From assembly GCA_002633005.1 (NCBI GenBank), contig NMRA01000174.1, positions 222,516 through 265,753 of the forward strand: a stretch of 43,238 nucleotides of DNA. Reading direction: 5' to 3'. Source of the DNA: Phoronis australis (lineage: Eukaryota; Phoronida; Phoronidae). Under the pieces are notes generated by a model that was not told where the DNA came from, made no database searches, and was given only the letters and a program-made list of their open reading frames with translations. Below are positions 22,601 to 35,200 of this stretch, one piece after another (positions within the stretch are counted from its first letter, which is position 1; each line of letters begins with the position of its first letter). A program made the position numbers and the translations under genes.

Positions 22601-25105
22601 CTCTTCCATTTGGCAATGTTGCACAATTGGGGAGAGAAAGAAATTTATTTTCACAGCGCATTATATTTAAAAAGTGGTTTAGAGGTATGTAGATCAACTT
22701 AGTCCACTGCTTTTCCTTCCTATAGCAAGTTAGTGGTCACAATTGCATAGAGGATAGAGCAGAGTTTAGCAATTGGTCTGTTTCTTCACTTGTTAAGTAA
22801 AATTTGAAATTAAAATATTCCTCCATAGCGTGTAGCTTTGATTGTCATAAGAAATCAGATAAAACAAATGTAAAACACCAGGCAAAGGAATGTTTTGCAA
22901 GAGTTAAATACAAGGTATTAACACTATACTGCAAAAAACAAAAACTCCGTTCAGACTTAAAATAAAAATCTTGAAATACAGTAGACACCAAAACTAGACA
23001 CAATGACGAGTAATTCCCCATCATGGTGGCCGAGTGTCAGCGGAATTCACCATCAAGGTAGCTAGAATGTCCTGTTATAACGAATAATGATCAGTCATCG
23101 TGGGTAACGCCTAGTCATGACTGACATGTACTGTAGGTTAATTCCGTCAAGCTGGTCTCACAATTTTAGCTGCCATAATTTGTCTCCAAAGGTATTGAGA
23201 GATCACCCCAGACTAAAATAAATCAGCAAATGTTTGGAAGGATGATGGGGCATGGAAATCCTTTTCTGTCACGGCATGGAAAAGTTAGAGACACATCTTG
23301 TGTAATTCAGTGACTCGAGATATAATTTGTGCATTAAGCAGTGAGTAAAATGGACAGGATATGTCTCCTTAAGCATTTTATTTCATGTGGTACACAAGGC
23401 GCATTTTGAACTTTGAATTGATATATTTACAACTTCAGAACTTGGAATTTTAATTAAATTTTACTTCACATATTTACAAGTTATAACAACAAGTTAGCTG
23501 TACAAAACAAACTCACCATTGTGGCAAATATCTATAACATGGCACACAATACCATAAACAACAAAACTTCATCTATGTTAAAGCTGCAGTGCACTCACTT
23601 TCTGGGCAAAAATAATTTTCATTTGGCTACTGATGCTATAAAACTATCTCCAGGTTATTCAGACTTTAAGTGATTTCTGGACATTTGAAAACCTACAATT
23701 TGGTATTGCTCGATACCACGCCAACCAAACTGGCTTTACCATGGCAAGGTCTCTAGCAAGGACAAGTTCGCATTTCATTCCAACCCCAGAAATCACTACA
23801 ATTCTGGCTAAAGAACACGCTGGGCTCAGCTATACGACACACAGGTAGAGCTATGAATACTGCAGTGCACCAGATATGCATAAGCTACAAGCCTGGGCCC
23901 ATTCCACTGTTAGTGACCATAAATCAAGTTTGTTTTTGACAGTGAGCAGGTAAACAGCATCTTCGACATAAACAACTTTCAAATTAATCCAACATGTCAG
24001 ACAAGTTTCGTTGAAGATGACCTTGTTTAACATGACGTGTACTTAAAACCATGGATATTCACCCATCTGAGAATACTAATGACTAATAATTAATGCGAAA
24101 TAAATGAATCTATTCTTCTGAACAACAGATACCTTATTGTCAACTTTCATTTATTTTAATCAGTCGAAGGAAGTAGGTTGCCTCACAATAAATCAGTTGT
24201 TGGCCGCAAGAATAGATTCATAATTTTTCAATTAATTAAGACATGTTTTTGTATGGAGTACATACATATTATAAGAAACTTCCCCGAGTAGTCTGCCAGT
24301 TTTTGTAAACTTTATCAACGATTTCAAGATCATATTAAAAGAACAAAGTTCACAGTAAAAGTACAAAATGTCAATATTTCAAGTCTATTTGTATCCAAAG
24401 TCATTTCTTTCTATGCAAACAAATTTCAAATTTAAGAAGTCTAAGGTCTGGGGAACGGACATTATCCAGGACACTTATGGTTCAAAGAGTAGTCACTAGA
24501 GGTCCAGTCAGAGTGGTTATGTACCTAGCTAAAGAATTTTGTTTCCATGCAATCATAGTTATACGATATCTAACATAAAAATCGGACAGCGAATGTATCA
24601 AGTGCTCTCACAGAAACATAAACACAATTCTCATCAAGTCTTACATAGACTATGGTCTTGTTTAATATCAGCAAAACTGGGAAATAAATAAAAACTGCAG
24701 CCAATTATTGAACACACACATTTACAGATACACCACGAATGAGAACATTCCAGCTTAAGCAGAACTCAACGATCACACGACTAATCAAATGAAAGACGCA
24801 GTTTAGAGTTAACAATGCTGCTTTGGACCACTCAAGGGCAGAGACATTGCGTAGACATATTGCAAATTGCGCAATGAAAATATTCGAGGCATTAAAGGAA
24901 AAATGTCCATTTTTAAATTAGTCTTCAATGCCTTTAGTGAGTAGATTTCGACAATTCCCTAGAAATATTTTGGATAAACGTAGTCCTCTGCTGTGAATAA
25001 TCTGTCATTATACATAACAGTTCCTTCAGGCCAGTGATTATAAAATTAGCCATGTATGCAGAAAAGAAGATTTTTAATACAATGCTATTGATTTTAAAAA
25101 TGGTA
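16631..25105. other. 8.5 kb without a recognisable gene
   Basis: AT-rich throughout, with only short random ORFs (longest about 84 codons) and no clear repeat boundary. It lies downstream of BTBD7 and may include part of its 3' UTR, intergenic DNA, or an intron of a neighbour outside the window. Confidence 0.55.
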
Positions 25106-25111
25106 TTTATT
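25106..25111 (-). terminator. candidate BTBD7 polyadenylation signal AATAAA
   Basis: A canonical AATAAA on the minus strand (TTTATT on plus), about 115 nt downstream of the BTBD7 stop codon. It is the nearest such hexamer. Use of a more distal site cannot be excluded. Confidence 0.4.
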
Positions 25112-25222
25112 GAAGGTGATTCACAGCTTCACTGTATAAATTTCAATATTTTGAAATTCTCTGGTTTTGCTCTTAATTCTCATCCATTTGAACAAATATT
25201 TTTCCAGTCAGCAACCGTTGTT

Positions 25223-26218
25223 TCACAAGTACAAAGTGCCATCCAGTGAATCGCTGTCCTCCTCCTCAGCAGAGGGCGCTACTAGCCGACTACTCGACCT
25301 TTTACCTCGAACTGAAGCAGAGTGATTTGCAACATCGGGAGATACTGACATTGCTGCAGACACAACCTCTGCTTCTGATAACTTTTCATGTGTTTGCGAT
25401 GGCAACGGCGCAACATCGGGTTTTATCGTAGTTACAGCTTTGCGTCTATTTCGTTGAGCAGTTTCATTTGCATGCAATGAATCTCCGAGAGTGAGGACGG
25501 ATGCACCCATGGCTACGTCGGGTGAAAGTTGCTTTCTTCTGCCGTTGTCACAACTGACATTCGATGCTGAATGAAGTTCGGTTTCAACTGAGGCCAGAGG
25601 ACTGGGTGGCATAGTACAACCACTAGCTCCCTGAGTCAGGTCAAGCATTAATGTAGTCCGTTGTGTCAGGTCTGGACCACTAAGAATCGGAGAGCAATTT
25701 GAGGATGTATCGCTGTGGTTGTTGGAATGACGAGAACTATTTGCAGCGACATCTGGTGATGATAAGTCACTCACAACAGATGAGTCACAATTATCACCAC
25801 CAGCATGACAGGCAGAGACATCTGGTGTATGTCCAGTCACGGCAAATTTACGACTACTCTTCCAAGGGAAATCATTTTGACTCTCTGGACAATTCACGGA
25901 TGAGTCTAACGTAACGTCTGGGGAACTATTGGACGTTTTGGATGACTTAAAGTCATCCTGCACAGTTTCTATGGCAACATCTGGGGAAGCAGATGGATAT
26001 CTTTTCTTCCACCGTGACTCTAATGAATTGTAAACGGCCACGTCATGTTTTTGGAGAGTAACGTCTGGTGAGTCTTTGCAGACGACTGTGGCATGTCTGT
26101 CTGCTGTATCCATCTCAGCAGCTTTGACACCATTTTTCTTGAGTGACGAGGATGACGCCATCGCAATGTCGGGCATTATTTCACTGAGAACAGAATCACT
26201 GCTGAGGCTGGAGTCCTT
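25223..26218 (-). CDS. BTBD7: BTBD7 last coding exon, disordered tail with repeated P-D-V motif
   Basis: Encodes residues 726-1056 and the TGA at 25225-25223. The acceptor is a strong polypyrimidine tract ending CTTCTTTACAG|AAGGAC. The sequence is Ser/Thr-rich, low in hydrophobics and almost certainly disordered. A short motif, usually S-P-D-V-A/T, recurs ten times with its Pro at about residues 741, 776, 804, 825, 857, 880, 907, 958, 992 and 1019. Seven of the ten have Ser or Thr before the Pro, so they are potential proline-directed phosphosites. The C-terminus is acidic (SAEEEDSDSLDGTLYL) with CK2-like sites. The first copy, MPDIAM, is the one I believe has a counterpart in vertebrate BTBD7; the expansion looks lineage-specific, which is inference. 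Confidence 0.92.
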   Translation of the reverse strand, partial: KDSSLSSDSVLSEIMPDIAMASSSSLKKNGVKAAEMDTADRHATVVCKDSPDVTLQKHDVAVYNSLESRWKKRYPSASPDVAIETVQDDFKSSKTSNSSPDVTLDSSVNCPESQNDFPWKSSRKFAVTGHTPDVSACHAGGDNCDSSVVSDLSSPDVAANSSRHSNNHSDTSSNCSPILSGPDLTQRTTLMLDLTQGASGCTMPPSPLASVETELHSASNVSCDNGRRKQLSPDVAMGASVLTLGDSLHANETAQRNRRKAVTTIKPDVAPLPSQTHEKLSEAEVVSAAMSVSPDVANHSASVRGKRSSSRLVAPSAEEEDSDSLDGTLYL

Positions 26219-29200
26219 CTGTAAAGAAGTAAAAGAATTTAGTAGACAACCTAGACATGTCCACTGAATTACGTGAATAGACTCTGACCACATGAGGTAA
26301 AACAGAAACGCATTGTATTTTCAAAGTGATCTGAACAATGTGGCTTCCTGGCACGCAAACAAATGACTAGACAGCTTACCAAAATAAACATTTCATGCCA
26401 TAAAAATTTTCAGTTCAGGACGTAATATGGAGGACACTGTACAATCTCACCAATCCATGGCACAATATGGCAAACTACAGAAATTTAATTTTTTTCTTTT
26501 CCCATAGAAGATATGAAGCACCATATTAATGTTTTTGTCTGTTCAAGTTCTGCACCACAGATTCCTCCAGGTAATTTTTGAGGACCCTTTGAAAAATGAA
26601 AGAAATATCATTTTTGTTCATTATTTTTATCCAAAATTGGTGAAATTTCACTGTAAATGAATTTTAATTAACAAACAATACTCAACAAAAATACCAGATT
26701 AATTATATTTCCTAGCCAACATGGCTTGTACAGCACACTACTGCTAAATAACAGGAGGGATAACTTTAAACATTTTTAGCAATGAAGTAAGTTTCAGTAA
26801 GAGAAAAAAAGAGAAAAATGCATATTTCCAAATATGTTTTACCCAAATTGACGACGTTGCACATTATGTACAGAATGACTAAAAAAATCAAACAAATAAA
26901 AATTTTAATCAATCCTACATAAAACTGCACTTCAACTCTACTCTATGGATGATTTTTTTCAACGAAGTTTTGATCGTACAAGTCAGTTTGCATTGATTTT
27001 TTTGTTCTTTCCAAAAGAACTAGAATTTTGACTGTTGCACCAAATCATGTTTGTTCATTTTTGGGTTGCCCTGTATATGTGGACCCAGATGTCAGCTAAG
27101 AAGTAGACTGTGCCAAGTGCCCAGAGACAGCTTAATCAATGTAACTGAATCAAACATTTGCAGTAACAGAGGGGACAGTTAATTCCAAAAATGCATAAAA
27201 ACAAACGCAAATAAATGAATAAATATGAAGAGTATTTCAGCCTAATTACAAAAGAAATCCAGCAACTGATACTTCACATAATAGTCAATTCACTTATAGG
27301 GTCCCGCATTTTGAGAACCGATTTGATGCCCGTTATTCAGTGGAAAAAATGGTTCTCAAAATCCGGAACCCGTAGAAGCATCTACTACCCAGACCCCAAT
27401 GACAACTGTATAATGTTGACGAAAATCACTGACAAACTCAACAGTCGATCTAACATATTGCCAGCAACATGGAATTGACTGCCAGTAGATGGAACGTTGT
27501 CTTGAAAAGCACTTTAAACCATGAAAGATCAATAAAATAGTACCTCCGGAGAGTAATAAGATTGGGTAGACAGAGGACCAGGTGCACTGGGACTTCGGCG
27601 TGGCGTGTAGTGGTACAGGTCAACGGGGTCATGCTCTGTGTAGTTCTGCACAGTCTGCAGCACCTCCACTGTGCTGTCAGGCAAGCCAGCCTCACGCACC
27701 ACCTGAAGCTGCACCTGATGATAGATGGCGCCACGGTCAGCACAGCACAGCGACGAGGCGTGCAGCACGGGCTTGGTGTGACGGAGGTGGCATTCGCGTC
27801 GTCGCATGTGATCGATCATGTCTGGGTGGGGAACTAGAGAAGATGAAATGACAAGTTAAATCATAGTTGAAGGGCCATCAAAGGACTTCATCAAATGGTG
27901 AAATGGACATAAAAACCAAAAGAATGGGAGGAAAATTCTTGTTCAGTGTGTTAGTACTTAGCAAATCAGATTCCCTTGACATGTTTATGGAATTTCAAAT
28001 GGTCTTACTGGTTACATTTCACCTCTTTTTACCTTTCTCTAACAACGACGAGTCAAATTGTCTGCCATCTTGTGGTCTCAGTTTTTGACCTACCGCAATG
28101 ACATCATGCAGTGACCTGAATACCAGCCAATCCATCAAGTGAATGCTTCAGTTCACGAGTTTAAAAATGCAAATGGCAAAGTGACAAGTGAATAGTAAAA
28201 AGTCAAATAAGTTCTTTCGAAGAGCTTGATTTCTGTGCAGTTATATTTTCCGTATCATTTCTGCAGATAAACGTGTTTGCACAATCGCAATTTCAACGTG
28301 TGCAGGTTAATATTTGATGTGTAATTCGAGTGTCATGTGTACGGCTAAATTCGAGACTTTCACTGTACGGACTTCAAACCCTGTTCAAGGGTTGATTTAC
28401 CGGCTAGTCAACCAGTTGCTATCAAACTAAGTACTATTACTTATCTTCCACTGTTTAGTTCAAATAGTTGCAAATTGAAATTCAAGAAAACACTCTAGCA
28501 CAAAAAAGAAGCTGCAAAATGAATATTTTTAGCATGGTACAGTATTTTCAGCTGGCCAAGCCAAGATTAAGGCATTACGTTAAACGCTAAACTGGCAAGA
28601 ACACTACAAATTAACCAGTGTCAGACCTTAATGGTGGAAACTAGACAGAGGAAAATATGGTTGAAATTCAAAACTGTCTATTTGAAAGCAGTTGACTGTA
28701 TTTGAGCCACAATCTAAACATTTTTGAGAAACAGGTTTCAGACCCAGCAATGAGCACAATTTATATCCTAATGATTGACAACAACCAGACAGCATTAGAC
28801 AGCAGTTTTACATTACTGATCTGAATGTGCAAGGACAGACCAAAACATAGTTTTAGGTATCTCGCTGAAAATTTTACCTCAATTTGTGTACGAAACGAAC
28901 AAAACTGCACGCTGGGCAAAATCTGAGCAACTAAAAATTAACAAAACGACACTGAAAGTTGCTATTCTCTAAATTTCAGAGTATATATGCCCCATCATGA
29001 AACCTAATTCTGAGAACAGCCAAAATGGCAGGGAACTACAAAATGGCTTAGCCACCTTTAAGTTACTAACTGCCCTGTTCATGAGGGAAGATAACTCAGA
29101 CGATGAATTTGGCTTCCAGCCAACAGTCATAAGGGGGGAATTCCAGGTCATTTTATCAGAACACTTGTCTTGTACTGTATGTTAAAGCAACCAGTGCTGA

Positions 29201-32200
29201 CACCTTACGACGGAGAATAAGGTTACACTTTTATGCACATAGAGTTGTCTCGTGCTTCAATACATGACTAGGGGGCTGGCTAGCTTACCCGGTATGTGCC
29301 CAGCAATGATGTCCACGGTACAGGAGGATAAGGGGGGTTCAAGACGCGGCTCACTGGTCCTCTCACCCAACATATAGAGAGTGTCTGGCACAGAGGACAT
29401 GTGGAATGCACGAAGTCGGACGAGGTCCGTCTCTGTCACCTGGCTCAGCTGGTCATCCAGCAGGTTCTACAATGAGGAAGCACATTCACAGGATTTATTT
29501 ATAGATCTCCGGATAACAAGAGCCACACACACACTGCACTAATAAATAGCCATGTTCATAGCAGACAGACTTCCTTCATCACATCCTGTTCAGACATTCT
29601 GTCAAACAGCATTCTTTTGGCATCAATATAAATATTTCTCAGAAGAAATGTCAGAACATCCATTAAGTCTACCAAGTCACTAAATGTCTGCACAAGTAAG
29701 TCTACCAAGGTAAAGCTTGGGGACCCCACACAAAAACGGGGGCTGATGACAGGCAGTATGTCAAATCATAATGATACCTACACTTTATATAGCTTAGGGT
29801 CTCCGAATTAATAGGCCATTGTTCATGAGATGTATTTCCTTTCTCATTAGCCACATTTATACCACTTGTAGTATTACATAGATTTATACGAGGTATCAAG
29901 CACGTGTTTACTTATCTTCATGTTATAGAGATCAACGGTAGTTGATGAAGATCGGTTTGCATCATTAAGAAAAAAATAACTCACCATGGGCAGTGAAATA
30001 CTACTCATCAGAAAAGAATAGTACTCATGGCACAAGAATAGTGTTATGATGCTTGTGAGATTCATGAGGGAAAAGCAGGTTACCAGATAGCACACAATAA
30101 AATCTGTTCATGGGATCAAAGTACATTACTTAACAGAAGGAAGGTATCAGTCTTGGATGGTATGACTTCCTGGTAACACGAAGCTTACATCGTGATGTAT
30201 CAAGCATATTCAAAATACTTCTAACAAACTCAGAAACCTAATAATTGTGAACTTGAGCCTGACGCAAACTACTCTCAGTTGACTCTAGGATAGTTTAAAT
30301 TTCAGTAAACTTGACAAATTTTGTAAAAGTTCATCTAGCTTCACCAATGTTATAGAAACAGTTAAGGTGACAATTTTTGCTCCGAAATTTCTCCCATTTT
30401 TCGTGACGGGTTTCGTTTTATTCTTTTCCCAACGTACAGGAAAACCTCCTTACCTTGACCTCATCATAGTAAGGCATGAAAAGTCGCGGTCTAACAAACA
30501 TGCCGTCACGCCTGCCCCGCACCCATGCGCTGGAGCGGTCGCGTCCGTACTCGTCCAAAATCATGTGCGATGGTGGGTAACTGATTAGGCCGCGTTTGAT
30601 GGCATTGTTGAGGGCAAAACAGCCAAGAGGAATCACGTGATCGACGCGCACATATGGCAGCACCTCGGAGAGGATGTCGCGAAGCTCAATGTCATTGAGG
30701 TCGCGTTTCTTGATGCCCTTTTTGACGCTATGTGCAGTGTGTGTGATCAGATTGGGTTCTGTGGAAGAAAGAGTAAATTTCACCATGGCCATGTCGAAAA
30801 TACACAATTTCTGAATAAAACAGCACTCTTATTTCCATTCAGGTTTTGTTGAAGACGGGATTATTATTATACTCTCCATTAATATTAATGAGAAAAAGGT
30901 GAAAACTTGTTCAGAAAACGTGATCTTACTCGACGATCAAAGTGCAAGTCATTCTCTTGATGTTCACATAATTACCACCACAAATTCAGCAGATTTCAAC
31001 GGCGTGTCCGTCAAGCAATTTCGTTACCTTTCATACGTTATGCCACATAATAATTAAAATATTATTTACTTATTGACTTTCATCAAGCTCAATGTGTTGG
31101 TTTTTTGACTCCCCATTTTTGGGATCTGAAAACCAACAAATTGACCATGAGCAAAATTCAATAATTGCTTTTGAATTATTATATGAATACATACCTAAGT
31201 AATCAAGGGAAGGCTCCTACTTTCAAGTAAAAGAAATACATAGTTAAATAGCGCCTAGCAGAGATCTCCAGTAATTCACTAAAAAGTGTTTAAAAGGCAT
31301 TATGACGCTGTTATCACAATAATGGTCAATGCAAATAATTCGTTACCTCATCATTGGTCAATATGAACAATTATTGACTCAGAAATATTGACCACTGGTG
31401 AGTTCATAACTTCGTTATTTGTCCAAATCACATAACGATGCACAACAACTGCAGACACTCATGCACACATAACTCTCACCTCTCTCCTCCATTCTCTTGA
31501 TTAGGTGGTGTTCACCCCACTTGAGAGCTGCACTCAGAATTTCCAGTTCACTAGCCTGAAATCACACAGGAAACAACTTTGGTCATTGAAATCGAATTAA
31601 AACTGGCGGGATCCGAGAGTGTGGTACAAACTTTGAGTGCTAGCTGTCCCTGATTTCGAAGGGGTCCCAGTAGCTGATCAAGTTTCATGCTCCTCAAAAT
31701 GAACATTCGCCACTACTCAACACAGTATACTTATATGTTGAAAGGGAACGTCTATAAAATACGTTTAGTTAGAGCAATATTTATATACGTGTAAACTTTT
31801 GTCTATGGCATATCAGAATCATTATATCACGTGGTATTATACTCTATGTTGGCGAGTTCCAGCAGTTTAAATTCAGGCATTAATCAACACCAGAGACCCA
31901 TTTTTGTATCTACGCAAAACACAGCGTGCAGCATTCATGTCCACATATCTATAATTGTCTGGACTAGAATTGGTTGTATGCGTATTGATATAACAGGCCC
32001 TCAGAGACTCAGTTGTTGAGCAGTGTTTTACAAACTAGTTACACACTTTATCTAGAACACTGGAGTCAGCACTAAAATTACCTGAGTAAAGTCAGACTTC
32101 AACACATCAACGAGGTAGTCCTTGGACAGCTCGTACAGCACAGTGGAGTGTGCGATCTGTGCGAATTCCTCGCGCAGGTAGCGCAGGGCCTGCCGATGCA

Positions 32201-35200
32201 CGTACTGGGAACCATGGGGCTCAGAGCTCCAGTTGAGCACTGAGACAAGGTTGTCAACAGTCATACTCTCCACGATGACATCTTCACAACCTAAGAAAAA
32301 GGAAACAACTAATGGAAGATAGAAGATGTTAAGATATCATAGTAAAAGTTTTGGCCCATTAATCCAGGTTAGACTCAATGCACACCCCTGGATTTTTAAC
32401 ATGTGTACTTACGTACATTTCTCATAAACGTAGAATCTTCCTTGCTAAATGGAGTTCCTTTATGTAACTTAAAATTTTACTATTTTTCTGAACTCACTTC
32501 TCTTATAATAAACCACATTTATTTTCATGTCTAACAGAATACAGAGTTGCAAACGCTCGATACTATGTAGCACTAGCTAGGTACAATGTATCGAATTTGT
32601 CTGTACATTACAACAGGAAAAGTTGGAACAGTTAGCTCCCCTGGACCTACGGAATTGCCACTATCATTCGCCATTATGGTGCTGAAAACGGAGGTGTGCG
32701 GTGGTGTAAGTGTGAAAAGAACTAAAACACTATGCCGTACAAAAACGTGGTTTAAGACAGTATGTCGTGGTGGGCTGTCTCAAAAACCAGAAGAAGCTAT
32801 ATGAGTGGAAACAATCAATTTGCAGTGAACATGGTGAAAAACATCAAGATTGCCCGTGTTTGCAGCCGTTCAAGATGTTTTGTATTCCCAAGAACCCAAT
32901 AAGCCAAAGAGAATGGTTACATGCAATGAACAGAAAATAATGCAATAATTCTCAGTAATTGAAGAAAGGTGGGTCAAATGTACTTTTTGTTAAAGATAAG
33001 ACGTTGACACTTCTCAAATATTGATGAAACTGAGTGAGCCAGAAACAGTGGAGTAGAACCACAAACTAAACAATACATGAATAATTTCTACACTTATAAC
33101 AATGCGAAGTGGTTCAAATCACTTTTGATGTCCATTTACATGAATTCTTTTGATATAAAAGTGTCATTTTAAGTCAGCGAGTTGATATCTTACTGGGGTG
33201 GTGACTGGGTACGATACCTTCCCACACCAATGCATATTTAAAGAAAAATAGAACTTTTGGGGACTGTTTTATAAGTTTGTGTCTAGGTAAAATTTAAAAA
33301 AGCATCACCCTGACGTTGGTTGTGAGTGTTAAGTTTGAATATTTAGACATCGTGCAGTAAAACAATAATTAAATTAAACGTTTTACCACATTATCAGCCT
33401 GACATGGCCAATACAACCGTTAAATAACCACACGTTGAATAAGTTAAACATTTTGGCAGGAACCGGAGGTCAGTTTCGAACATGCTTTGCTAGAGTTTCA
33501 ACAGTCAACTTAACCGCTGCGCTATTCAGCAGCTGACGTCATTGTACGCGAAAATAGAATATTTAAATGAGGATGCGCTGGCGTTTCATAAAAGGTCACG
33601 ACCTCCAGCACCAGGCCTCTCACATAGAAAGTAGTCACAAAGTCGAGAAATGTAGATCGATTCATTGAAATGTTTATCATTCAGTATGTGGTATAAATAG
33701 ATTATGACATGTTCTCAGTTGTTATCGTCATTATTTAGAGCCCAGGGCCGAGTTGCATAAAGCTTCAAAAGTTATCCGCTGGATAAGTTTGATTGTTGCA
33801 TGACGTCACGTGTATTGTTCAACAATAACAACGTGACGCGTGACAATGCGACGTCATTGTTGCTATACGGCGTATAACTTTTATGCAACTGGGCCCTGGT
33901 GGATTCTGTGGAATTATTGCCCTCGTGGCTAACATGCCTTGGGTGATAATTTACCAAAATCCACTTGGGTTCTAGATTACAGGGAATAACAACTTCACCA
34001 TGAAATAATCTATATGTACACATTATCACCATCTATGGCAGTTATTCAAACCTAGCATATGCAGTTTGTTTTTCTCGCTACTATGAAATTTGTTTTGGGG
34101 GTCGGGAGTATGCAAGAATTTATTAGTGAAGGTATTCGTATTAAAGTGCAAAATCAAACATCCAGGCACGTTCTTTGTATTGCATTTCTTGTTGTCGGCG
34201 ACCGTTCGTCTCTGAATCACAAGCCTGCAGCAGACGAAATGTTCTCAATTTGATTTAGTTTTGTAAATAGAGCCCTGCAATATTACAAAATACTAACTTG
34301 TAGCCAGTGAAGTTGGTAATGAAATGGATTGCGACTTTGCCACGACTTAAATGGTTTAATGTTATCGCTGGTGCTGAACTGCTTGGTTTCAGCACCTTAA
34401 TGTCGCGTGGTCATGTGATCACGTAATGGCCGCCTCCATATTTTGGTGCGTGCACAGGTTTATAGTTGTCAAGAAAATGTCCCTGCAGACCATGATGGAA
34501 GAACGTCGTCAACTCTTGATGTTTACAAACCTACCTTGAGAAAGCACGGGGAAGTCAAGGAACTGTCCTATCTGGTAGATGTCCATTGCCTGCTCCACCA
34601 GTGTGACATGTGTCCTCCCTGAGACCATGGCTTGTACCTCGCTAAGGCTACAGGTGCTGCAGCTGTTACGGACGACGCATGACATATCCACCACATCCAG
34701 GTATATACAGTTAAGTAGGACACGTGCGTACTGCTTCGGAATCACAGATTCGTCCAGGACGATACGGCTAGGCGTCTGCAACGCGCGGTCTGTCGCTTCC
34801 TCCCCCGACCGCACGCGCCGCAGCAGCAGGTTGCGGAAAAACGGTGACCTCGCCGCAAGCACTGCCTTATGGCAGGGCAGCTCGGTCCTGACCCCAGTGC
34901 ATGTGTCCCCCGTTTGTTCTGTGTGTGGTGGATCGGGCGTATCCACATCTGCGGTGAACACCAAGATGGCATCATAGAAGTCTCCACTCTCTAGTAGCGA
35001 TTGCATATCTGTCTCTAGGTGGTTAAGAGTTCCAAACTCCTCCCCCAGGCGGAGCAGTGTGTCCAGGCTGTTCTTGCCATGGGGGTCATCGTAATAAAAT
35101 TCGCCAGTATACAGGTAGCGCAGAAGTGCCGAGAACATGTTCACATCCACGCCAGGTGTTCGTATTTTCACTGGCACCTGCGTGCCACAGCCAGAATACT

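Larger units (their letters stand above)
26219..27543 (-). other. BTBD7 intron 6, with two repeat elements
   Basis: A 1,325-bp intron between coding exons 6 and 7, GTACTA...CTTTACAG. It contains second copies of the GGTGAAATCTCACC-type MITE (26438-26654) and the 73-bp foldback repeat (27299-27371). No other coding exon was seen. Confidence 0.8.
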
